A DNA stretch of 64,000 nt from positions 4,923,001-4,987,000 of the forward strand of contig BTPP01000001.1 of assembly GCA_037102815.1 (NCBI GenBank), written 5' to 3'. Positions 34,359-44,210 of the stretch are shown piece after piece (position 1 is the first letter of the stretch; every line of letters starts with the position of its first letter). This stretch comes from Neurospora intermedia (taxonomy: Eukaryota; Ascomycota; Sordariomycetes; Sordariales; Sordariaceae). The notes below the pieces were generated by a model, which was given only the letters and a program-made list of their open reading frames with translations, searched no databases and was not told the DNA's origin. Both the position numbers and the translations under genes were made by a program.

Positions 34359-35784
34359 ATGAACGCACAAATAACTTTCCTGGTAACTCATCCCCTTTTC
34401 CTGATTTCTTATACCATTCTCATCCCACAATGCACATCGCTAATCCTTCCTCTTGAAACCAAAATAACAGGATGGAACCCTGCGTCTCATCCACATTCCC
34501 CTTCCTCTCTACTCAACCTTCCTCCAACCCATCCTGCAGATCCTTCTTCCACCAAGCCAACCATTACCATCAGCAACACCCTCACCACCCGTCGGTAATT
34601 TCCACCACCACCAAGATGAAACAACATTTCTAAACATCTCCATCACGCCCCTCGAATGCTCCGTCGTCTGCCCCTCCTCCTGGGCCCGCGCCGTCTTTGA
34701 GCCCGCCATCGCGCGCCTACCAGAAGACCAGGCAAAAACTATTTCCGTTTCCAAGGATGCCTACGCCGTTTTTTCCGTCATCAGCGCCGGCATGGACGCC
34801 GGCTCGCGCGTCGTCGACTTGACTTGCCCGCTTGCCTTGGCGGGGATCCCGATCTTCTTCATCACAACGTATTACTCGGACTTCATCCTGGTGCCGACCA
34901 AAGACAGGAGAGCGGTGGTGGAGACGTTGAGGGCCAAGGGCGGATTTGTATTTGTCGAGGAGGAGGGTGGAGATGAGAACGGGTTTGATGGGTATGGATC
35001 GAGGAGGGGGTCAGTGACCATGGCGCCCGGGATGGGTTATCATTATGCCAGCGCATCAAGTGGGAATGGTGGGCTTAGTGGGATGTTGACCCCGATGATG
35101 CCGACCACGCCGCCCCCTTCAGATGCAGGGGAACTGCAGCTCAAGACGTTTGAGACGCTCAAGAGGCGGAACGTGGTGCCGTTTGTGGAACCCGGTTTGA
35201 GGCTGGTGCATTGCTCGGGGAGGGAGAAGACGAGTATCCACGGCGGCGGGGGCGGCGAGGGCGGGCGTGGCCATGGACATAGTGGAGGGAATGTTTCCAT
35301 GACCGGCGGCAACGGGACAGGCTACGGCGGTGAGATTGATGGGGACGGTAGCGCAAATGGCGGCGCCGGTTACTACCCGCGCCGGAGGAGGAACAGCTGG
35401 ATCGACACTGTCGACACCAAGCTATACACGAGCATCATCTCGGCGCTGGTGTCGCAGCCGCGGTTCCTCTCGGTGACCCTGGCGCAAGATGACCCCCCTT
35501 CGCTGCTGCTGGACAAGGCGCTGGTGGACATGTTTGGCGACTCGCTGGTAGGACCGACGGAGGGCACGCTGGTACCCATCTTTCTCGACCTGGTCAACTT
35601 GCCGTTCGAGGCAACGGGCATCGTTTCGGGGGTTGCCGGGAGGTTGGTCAAGGACATGCCCATGGCGGAGAGCGTGGAGCTGTCGTACTTGTCGACGGCG
35701 AGGGCCGGCGCTGTGATCTTGTCCTGTGAGCAGGCCGTGACGGCTCTGGGAATATTGGAGCCGTTGCTGAAAAAGCAGGGGTGA
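34359..35784 (+). CDS. CASTOR-like ACT-domain protein
   Basis: Exons 34359-34382 (8 codons, MNAQITFL) and 34471-35784 join to 445 aa. The intron is GTAACT..AACAG with a TAAT-type branch region. The frame is confirmed by the continuous sequence DGTLRLIHIPL..FLQPILQILL. A first ACT-like region has FLNISITPLECSVVC, ISVSKDAYAVFSVISAG and GIPIFFITTYYSDFILVP (about residues 60-145), the pattern of CASTOR/GATS-type ACT domains. A Gly/Ser-rich insert of about 100 residues follows. A second ACT-like region (about 305-445) has RFLSVTLAQDDPPSLLLD. In animals CASTOR1 binds arginine and controls TORC1 through GATOR2. A ligand-binding sensor role in this fungus is inference. The gene is convergent with the IMPACT homologue. 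Confidence 0.83.
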
Positions 35785-36143
35785 GTGACACCGTTTTCGA
35801 TTGTTTTGATGCGTGGCTGAGAAGGACATGCTGCGTTGGCCCGGCATTGGGGATGGTCGTTCATGGTGAAAAAGTTCAAAAGTTTGTACAATCTCGACTC
35901 CTTCATATCGTGGTGTATCAAAAATCGGCGCGGCGGAGGATAATTTTGCGTTGGCTGTAATCTTTGGCGAAAGTTGCATGGTTGGACGGAGCTGCGTGGT
36001 GTTTTGGCTGCGATGTAGCGAATGAATTCATCTTGGTATCTGCAAAATAGGCCTTTTGAGATTTTTTTTTTTCTCAATATTCTTGCTGTGTAGTTGCTGT
36101 CAGCAATCCAAGTTGGGCAATCTTGAGACTATTACCAGCCCAC
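35785..36143. other. Convergent 3' intergenic region
   Basis: 359 bases between two stop codons, with a T-rich run near 36,061-36,073. It should hold both 3' UTRs. Confidence 0.5.
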
Positions 36144-37043
36144 TCATTTCCCGCCCTTCTTCTTCTTCCCTTCCTGCTTGTTCTCCTCATCCACCAACCC
36201 CGCCCTAACAAACGCATCCCTCGCCGCGCCGTTAATCAGCGCGAACCTCCTCGGCCCCAGCTTCTGGCCTCCATACCACCGCGTCACCACGACCATGGTG
36301 TCCCACAGGTCCATCAGCTGCATCAGATGTAGCAGCCTGCCGCCCGCCGCCGTCTCCCCGTCGTCGTCGCAGTCCTGGAACGAAGTGCCGTTTGGCCCGC
36401 GGATCCGCCACGCCGTGATGTTATGCGTCGCCGCCCGCACCCGCTTGTCCGACGCCAGCAGGTGTTGCAGGTACTGCGCCGCCTGTTGCGGCGAGGTGAC
36501 TGGCGCGCAGCGGGCGACGAAGGTCGATTTGAGCTCGATCATGGGGAGGGAGAGCGTCCAGGGAGGCTCCGGGCCAAGGAGATCTCCTCCTCCTCCTCCT
36601 CCTCCTCCTGTCTGTGCATCATGAGTTGCTGCTGCTGCGTCATATGATGATACCCTCTTTCCGTTTTCTTCCTCCACGTCCTGCTCCTCCTCATCCTCCT
36701 TCTCCGCCGTGGTGACTGCGGCTATGAGTTCCTTCACTTGCTCAATGGCATCAAACAGACAGACTTGGCCCGGCTCGTACACCTCGCCGACTGCGTCGCG
36801 GAACAGAGCCAGGTCTCGAGCGGCGGCGCCGCGCTTAGCGTGCTCGCCGGAGGAGTGGGTGCCGAGAACGACGGGTGGTTCATCGGGGTAGGCTGGGGGG
36901 AACTGAAGACGTAGGGTGGATGAGGTAATTTCGCCGGGGAGAGTCAGGATGTAAGTGGCGGGTGAGTCGTCGGATGGGGAGAGGGTGCCGTCGCCGTAGA
37001 TAGAGTTGATGGCTTCGAGTTCGTCGGCTAGTTGTTCGGACAT
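36144..37043 (-). CDS. yih1: IMPACT/Yih1 homologue (RWD + UPF0029)
   Basis: A single exon of 299 aa. An N-terminal RWD domain (about residues 1-110; SEQLADELEAINSIYG at the start, then RLQFPPAYPDEPPVV) is followed by an acidic linker. The C-terminal IMPACT domain (about 165-280) has FVARCAPVTS, THNITAWRI and the family signature MVVVTRWYGGQKLGPRRF. The very C-terminus is Lys-rich. Yih1/IMPACT competes with Gcn2 for Gcn1 through the RWD domain and so restrains eIF2alpha phosphorylation under amino-acid starvation. A TCC microsatellite (about 36,584-36,610) encodes a Gly run in the linker, which makes the protein longer than yeast Yih1 and may vary between strains. Confidence 0.92.
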   Translation of the reverse strand: MSEQLADELEAINSIYGDGTLSPSDDSPATYILTLPGEITSSTLRLQFPPAYPDEPPVVLGTHSSGEHAKRGAAARDLALFRDAVGEVYEPGQVCLFDAIEQVKELIAAVTTAEKEDEEEQDVEEENGKRVSSYDAAAATHDAQTGGGGGGGGDLLGPEPPWTLSLPMIELKSTFVARCAPVTSPQQAAQYLQHLLASDKRVRAATHNITAWRIRGPNGTSFQDCDDDGETAAGGRLLHLMQLMDLWDTMVVVTRWYGGQKLGPRRFALINGAARDAFVRAGLVDEENKQEGKKKKGGK

Positions 37044-38153
37044 TGTGATCTCTTGTGTGAGCGCCGAGCTTCACACCGTCCGTTTTGTTTGCTGACTGAG
37101 CTATAAACTGCTTTCACTTTATGTGAGTTTACTTTGTCTCGCTACTCGTATCAAGTGACCCAATATCGCCGTATTGCAAAAAATTGTTGAGAACGTGATG
37201 TAAACACCATCATGTCAGAGGCCTGTCAAGTGAGATCCAGTCAGTTCAAAGAGATATTTACAGAACATGCAATGGCGTGGAGGGGTAGGTACCCGTTAAA
37301 GTGCGGATCCACTTCCTTCCTTATGTATCCGGCTCTCCATGTACCTTGTACCTGTTCCCTAGCGACCTGTGACCAAGAACTGAATAGATAGTACATCCGA
37401 TCTGTAGGTGCCGCGGGAGCGCGATGTGAACTGTTGACTTTTAGTTGTCAAGATCACCTCTATGTGGCCGGGGATACACCTTTCAACCTCACCGGCTCCT
37501 ACTCCAACCACATCGAATATCGTGACGAAAGCTGTTGGCTATACATGCCTCTACCCCAAATCAGGTACCTGAATATATACCGATAGAAACAATCGTCGCA
37601 TTCGTCACCTCCAATGACGGGTCCACATCGCCAATCGCGTTCCAGGGGCATCAGGGCCTGTCCCCGTCCGAGATCGACGCCAATTGGTTCCATGTCTTGT
37701 CTTCCAAGGGGGGAGGCGGCCAAAAAATCCCCACGTTTCGGACTCCCGCCTTGGACCCGGACCTGGCTGTTGCAGGTCTTGTGTTCTTCAACGCCGAGTT
37801 CGAGTTCGGCGGATCGGTGAACCGTCAACTCAACAAATCTTTAAACACCACTTGTTCTGGTTGTTTTCTTCTTGTCTTTGGTGATATTCTTATTTTAATC
37901 TTTTTTTTCCACGGGCGTACAGAGACGGTACCACGATACCGGCTCGAGATCTAGACACTGTAGTGTACTACCAAACGCGCCAGCCATTTCAAACACTCGA
38001 CAATCCGTTGTTGACGATCCCGTTCAACCCCCTTTTTCTTCGTCGCAAGTCTTTTTTTTGGATATCGCAACACCAACGCGAAGCGCGACGATACATATTC
38101 TTTGACGCCTAACCATAAACATCTCGATCCGGCCTACCACGCGCCCTTACATA
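37044..38153. other. Divergent promoter region, IMPACT / PQ-loop gene
   Basis: About 1.1 kb between divergent starts. It includes GGTACC-type motifs and a T-rich stretch before the PQ-loop gene. No supported gene. Confidence 0.5.
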
Positions 38154-39141
38154 ATGTGGTGGTGGCTCACGGCCCTCTCGGGCAGCATCACTCCCCTCTT
38201 CCTCGTCCTCTCGCCCATCCTCTCCTATGGCGACCAAGCGCACTCCATGCACAAGGCCAAGTCCAGCGCCGGCTTCTCTTTGGACATTCCCTTGATCATG
38301 CTTGTTGCTTCTCTGCTTAGGTCAGTTGCGCCCCAGTCCCATGGTCCGCATTGCGACTTGCGACGCTAGCTAACAGCCGTGATTCGCAGGATATTCTACT
38401 ATCCCGGCGCCAAGTATGATACCGCCCTGCTCATCCAGTCCCTCGTTATGGTCGGAGTCCAGGTCGTGCTCCTCAAGATTGCGCTGGACCACCGCCCTGC
38501 CCCATCTTCCAGAGGAGGTGACGCCGCTGTTCCCTTCGCGAAGGCCCAAGACGAAGAATACCAGCGCCCATACAACTTCTGGCAGTGGAAGTCGCCCAAG
38601 CCGTACGTATACCAGTTGCTGCTGTCCTTCTGCATAACGACGTAAAAGCTAACACACGCACAGGTACTGGCAATTCGTCTTGTACCTCTTCGCCGGCCTC
38701 GTCGTCTGCCAGATCCTTTTCTCGCCCTTCGAGTCCCTCTACATGTCCTACTCCTCTCTGATCGGCTACATTGGTCTCTCCATCGAAGCGACCCTTCCCA
38801 TCCCTCAGATCCTCATCAACCACAAGTCGCGCTCGTGCAAGGGTTTCCGCCTGTCGGTTTTGGCCATGTGGTTGGCCGGTGACGCCATGAAGATGTTCTG
38901 GTTCTTCACTTCGTCTAGCGAGATCCCCTGGTCCTTCAAGAGCTGCGGTATCTTCCAGGCCTGCTGCGACTCGTATCTTGGCGTCCAGTATCTGATGTAT
39001 GGAAGCGGCGAGGGAGTCTCGAGCGCTATTAAGGATCATCCTCTCCATGACTACCCCGTGTCTGGGAGCCATAGCGTGGTCACTAGCCGTGAAGGTGCTG
39101 CGGCGAGGCGGACGTCGAACGCTGACAAGAGGATATCATAG
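38154..39141 (+). CDS. PQ-loop repeat membrane protein (SLC66A2/Any1-like)
   Basis: Exons 38154-38320, 38390-38602 and 38664-39141 join to 285 aa; both introns are GT..AG and keep frame. Several hydrophobic segments fit a seven-helix PQ-loop protein. The first repeat is near residues 10-55 (ITPLFLVLSPILSYGDQ..., GFSLDIPLIMLVASLLR). The second has IEATLPIPQILINHKSRSCKGFRLS-type sequence with the conserved Pro-Gln pair. The family includes lysosomal amino-acid exporters and, in the SLC66A2/PQLC1 branch, yeast Any1, which affects lipid asymmetry at endosomes and Golgi. Sequence features favour the Any1-like branch, but this is by eye. The hydrophilic C-terminal tail is Ser/Arg-rich. Confidence 0.87.
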
Positions 39142-41121
39142 AGGATAGAAGATGGACTGTTTGGAATTCTATCATTGTAGAACTGCTGCGAGAAGATCCT
39201 TGATTGCTTCTGGTCAGCATCAGCTTGGAGAACTGATTATAATTGAATATTCTTTGCATTTTCTCTTTGACCGTCAGTTTTCATCCGTCTCAAATCTTGC
39301 TCTCATTCCTCTGCACCAGATTGATGGCCTGTCCTGTTCGAGAATTGGCAGGTTGCTCTCCCAAGAGTAACTGTGCAACCAATCATGCTCCCAGGATCTT
39401 GGTTTTTTTTTGTTTGCTTGGATTTGGACGAAGCCTTGGGTCGCGAATTTGTCAGGGATGGGCAGCTCACCCTTGTCTTTTTTCACCCCTTGGCTGGTGA
39501 AGCTCTGATAGTGGACGACACCCAGCCACGTCAGGATTTCCGACTGGAGATACTTCAACCTCTCCAAAATCAGCTCTGGAAAAGGTTCTTTTGAATTTTT
39601 CGAAACGCTATGGTTTTCGACTACCTTTGCTCCCAGGAAACCCCAAGAATTCTGTTAGCGTGACCGTTTGGTATCTGTCCGTCCAAGTCTCGGGCAAACA
39701 AATTTGAACCAACTCCTACCACCGAGTGGAGTGCAAAAAGAGCGCGGGCAATCCACTTATTTCACCCTCGGCCATTCTCCCCTCTTTCCAGAATTCGCTT
39801 GCAGCCAAAAAGTTCCCCTGAGACGAAGGTGTGGGGGCTGACAAAAAGTAAACAAAACCGCGGCCAAGCTTATTGCTCCGGGCAACATCACACAACACTG
39901 ACACAACACCTCTTTGTTTATATCACCAAAAGGGGGGGCTGCGGGCCAGTCAATACCTTTCAGACTCACTAGCAAGAAAAATACAGCTTCTACATGCCCC
40001 CTTTCAATTTCAAACGGCAATTTCTGCGCTGGGTGTTGGATCTACGGTAGGGCAACACCTCGACGGTTGACAGGCCCCAGTATCGTGTCTACATACTTGC
40101 TGGACTGGATGCGCGCTTGGCGTGTTGGTTGACTTATAGGTAAGTCATGGCCGATTTTAACACGAGCTGTGTATTTTGAAGAATTCGCTTTCCTTGCGTT
40201 GCTCTGCTATATCGCTTCCTTTTTTTTCTGTTTCATGTTCAAATTTGCATTTTCGTCTTCGGTATTACATATGGGCATGTCTGCATACCTACCTCTATGG
40301 ACCATATCTGGGAAGGTTCTTGCTTTTCGACACCTATAAGACCCAGTGCCAGAACTTTTCTTGTATACCTTCAAGATCTCTCAATAGCCTTTAGTGCCTT
40401 GATATAGCTCTCAAGTTGATATAACCCAGATTGTCAGAAATACCCATATGCCTGAGAGTCATGTTATACGGCTTTCTTTATCCCCATCTGCACTCCTTGA
40501 GTCTGTTTGCTCCTGATCACCAAACCAAAAGTTGTGCTCTGTCCTTTTCCATCGGACCTTCACAAACGAACTTGCGCTAACCATGAATACCAGCGGTTAC
40601 CTATCAAGCTCCGGGTCGGACCAAATTTAAATTTACCGGCAGGTGTGTTGGTTTTTTGAATTCTGGGCCTTCCACTTGTGGTCATCTATCGACCTCGAGG
40701 AACATCGGATGACAGAAGTCTTCGGAAAAATACTATCCGATGTGAACCCTCCTGTTGCCTGCGGCCCCCGTTTTCAATCTTCTCCCGCATAAAGTCCTCG
40801 CTGTTTGGACTTCTACCTTCCACCCCACCGTCCTCACTCTCGCTCTCTCTCTCGTCTTTCCACCATCCACGATCCCGAGGAAGAACATCACCAAGGACAG
40901 CAGGCCATTCACTGGTTAACCGGGTGTTATATGTATACACTCTCATACCGTCTTCCACAGCTCACTCTCCTCTCGGACAAGACGCGTAACTCTCTCAAAA
41001 TTGGAACCAGCTAACCGAACTTCGGCATTCTGTGGAATTTCTTAAGACATACCAATCAGTTAGTACTCTCCTAATCACACTCGCGCCGCGATACTGGCTC
41101 ACAATTCGCAGTAGAAGTAAG
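39142..41121. other. Intergenic region before the AT-hook gene
   Basis: About 2 kb with no supported gene. Bases about 40,800-40,880 are a CT-rich tract (TCTCGCTCTCTCTCTCG-like), likely the promoter or leader of the next gene. Confidence 0.5.
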
Positions 41122-42859
41122 ATGCCGGCAAACTTCAAGACCTACGAAGCTCAGGCGCGCCTTTTGGCCGCAGTGATCGCGGCTCATCCCGAGCTCAGAC
41201 TCAACTACAAGGGTAAGATTACGTGATTTTTGTGTCCCTTCCTCTCACTTTCGTCTTTCGGCGTGCCTGTTCTGCTCCATGGCTCCCCATTATCTCACCT
41301 CCTTGGACGCCTTCGACATGATCGTGTCACGACGTCATCACCAGTCTCAGCTCTTCCAGTGGTCGAGTCACAACTCAAGATGCTGATGAGATTCCAGCAA
41401 TCGCACAGCACTATGGCAAGTCCGCAACCATGAGCGCCCTTGAGCATCGCTTCCGCCCCGTTCGTAAACAGGCGGAATGTTTGCGCCTTGCTGTTAGTAG
41501 GGGCGATGATCCGGAGGAGATTGACATCCTCGAAACCGGCGGTATGAAGCATCTTGGCAACATCAACACCTGTCACTTCGTCATCAGGCTTTGTTATCTG
41601 GGCTTTTTCCAATTTCACACTCAGTTCAAATTATTATCGTGGCTTTTCTGAACATCGCTAACATTGTTATCGCCCCAGAACTTGCCAGATATTTCGGCGA
41701 ATCTACCGCCGACGGCCTCCAGTTCCAATTCCGTAGCATCAAAGCTGGCGCTGAAGCCATCAAGAACGCAGTCGACAACGGCGAAGATCCCATTGAAGCG
41801 TTCAACAACGTCGGCCCCAGCTCAGGAGCCAACAAAACGCCTTCAGGCCGCAAACGTGGCCGTCCAGCCGGTACTCCAGCCTCCGGCAGAAGCCGCGCTG
41901 GAGCTGGTACTCCTGCTACCGGCAAAAGCACGACCACTACCGCCAAGCCGCGGAGGTCAACAGCCAAGAAGGCGAATTACGTAGAGCCGCAAACGACTAC
42001 GGATAAGGACGAGTCGGCTGCGTCTGTCGACTACGACGCCTTGGATGACTCTCCCACCGGCCACTTGGCGAAGAAGACGCGCACGACGCCCATCAAGACT
42101 GCTTTGCCTCCCAGACGCATGTCTGGTGCTGCCGCGCCGCCCTCCCAGCCAGTCTTCAAGACCGAGGCCCTCGATGAGATCTTTGAGGTCAGCGATAGGC
42201 TGCCTTCTCCCTCTCCGATGCCGCCGCTGCCTTCTACTGCTACAGGCGGTAACAACGATTTCTTTACCAACGGTATGGCGCAAAACGAGCGCGCCGCATC
42301 TGAGTATCACACGCCTGCGCCAGAGTTTCCCCCCAATGCTTCTGCACAAAGCCAGAGCCAGAGCCAGTCTCAGTCCCAGTCCCAGGGCTTTAACATCAAG
42401 CAGGAGGCCCTCTCCTACAACAACGGCGGCATGTCCTTCGACGGTGGAGTGAACACCAGCTTTGCTTCCGCTACCACCAGCATCTTTGGTGGCAACAATG
42501 GATATACCGCCGCCACCACCACCGGCGGATACCTTCAGCAGCAACAGCAGAACATCCAAAACAACAATAACAACAACGACAACAACTCTGCTGGGTACAT
42601 CAACATTGTTAGTGACGACGAAGATGATTACACGCAGTCCCAGAGCCTCTTTGGCGCTGCCGTCCGTACCCTGGGAGGAGGAGCAGGAGGAGGAGGAGGA
42701 CACGGAGGAAGCTCTGGAAATTTCAGCCAGGCTTTTACTACGACTCCGGGCATGGGCGGCATGGGCTTGCCGAGCAACACCATGACCGGGGACGGTGGTG
42801 GTGGTGTTAATGCTGACATGGGTTCGTTCTACGTGGACGAGGATCAATATGAGATCTAG
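41122..42859 (+). CDS. Nuclear AT-hook protein with duplicated helical module
   Basis: Exons 41122-41212, 41398-41541 and 41679-42859 join to 471 aa. The N-terminus reads NFKTYEAQARLLAAVIAAHPELRLNYK. It is followed by two copies of one module: residues 31-70 (AIAQHYGKSATMSALEHRF...GDDPEE) and 79-117 (ELARYFGESTADGLQFQFR...GEDPIE). Each copy begins exactly at a phase-1 intron. Then come an AT-hook (GRKRGRPAGTP, about 136-146), basic Thr/Ala-rich linkers, and a low-complexity C-terminus with Ser-Gln repeats, poly-Gln, poly-Asn and Gly runs. The make-up suggests a DNA-associated nuclear protein. I do not recognise a named family beyond a helical, SANT/Myb-like impression common in uncharacterised Pezizomycotina proteins. 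No function is claimed. It is convergent with MTHFR. Confidence 0.78.
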
Positions 42860-44210
42860 AGGGAGTTGGCTTTTTTTTCCCTCTCTTCTCTGGTGTCGGC
42901 TGGCTTGCAAAGGCGGGGCACCTCACCCTCCTCACCCGACCGATCACTCGCAGTCGCAAACTTAGTGTGGGTAGACATTGACGGCACAGCTGGGTACCTC
43001 TAAAGTCACTGCTTTACGACGTACTGAACGAGAACAACGGCGCATCGGTGTCTCTGGGGGTATCAATAGGATCCTTCCAAAAATCTGCATTTGCCCTTTC
43101 TTTTCTTGCTTTTCTCTTTTTTTTCGGGTTTCTTTTTCTCTTTCCTCTCAACATCCAGGTTCACAATGGGATATAAAAACTTGCTTGTTCTTCCATACTT
43201 TTTACAACGCAACAACAAAAAAAAAATCATGACATGGAGCGATACGGGATAGTTCGTCTTGCTTCATGAGGAACCATGTCTAGGGACCTCTACACAGTCC
43301 TGGTACCAGGTCAGCAGCAGGAGGGTGAATTTCAACCACAATTACATCAACAAGGGTACCATCTACGGCGTCGGGCTCGACAAGCATACACTACCTACCT
43401 AGATCTAGGTGGTTGAAACTTTGCGTCTCGGTGGGTGTACCTAAGGTTGCTCGCGGGCATCCTTGAAGAAGATCAAAAGCAACTCTCCGGCGAAGGATAC
43501 CTATGTTCCTCCAGCAGCAGATGATGAGCGCGCAGGAGATACCGTTCTTCGCAATCATCGCGGGCCAGGTCGACCTGCATTTGTGTTCAGGGGTTTTTAG
43601 TTGAGGACTGGAATGCAACTTAGTCATCAAACATGGGGGACGGTGGTGAATGGTGAACGGCGAATGGCGCACGGCGAATGGTGCATGATGGGAGGGAGCG
43701 AGATCTTTACGGTTCATCAAGAGACTCAGTGTTTGTAGAGATTTATGTACGTACCCAGGTAAATCTGCACTTCGAATGGTTCGGCTTTCAGACACATTTA
43801 TCTCTATCTTGATGTGTACATTTGTCGCCGATTTGTAAGAACAGTCTCGGCTTGGTGTTTTCTCGCGTTCAACGAGCCTCATACCATCAACGGTGAATGT
43901 CAATAGGGAAAAGGGCATGAAGACAAGACAGGGGTTACAACATGACCACCAAGCCGCTGGTATTTCTTCTACGCTCATCATACATCTATTCACTACAAGT
44001 TACACCAATAAGTCTATCAGAAATGTCAAAGGCAACGCAACCCCACTCGGCTTTTATCTCAACGTACAGCACCACAACCCATCACTTTCTAATGCTTGGT
44101 CCCATCCAACCCGCCTTAGATGCATCTCAACCCGCGTCATTGTGAAACTCCTTTTAATGCTGTGCAACTTCTCCCACTCAACCGCAACTCTTCTTCATTG
44201 GCGCTCATAT
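42860..44210. other. Convergent 3' intergenic region with small repeats
   Basis: About 1.35 kb between two stop codons. It has a perfect 12-base palindrome CCTAGATCTAGG (43,398-43,409) and a decayed tandem array of GAATGGTG/AACGGCG-like units (about 43,647-43,692). A 200-codon minus-strand frame here has no protein-like character. Confidence 0.5.

Noticed and set aside
41957-42910. 317-codon minus-strand frame opposite the AT-hook gene
   Set aside because: Its Val/Gly/Arg runs mirror the low-complexity repeats of the real gene on the plus strand.
43391-43993. 200-codon minus-strand frame between convergent genes
   Set aside because: No domain, odd composition, and it spans a decayed minisatellite.
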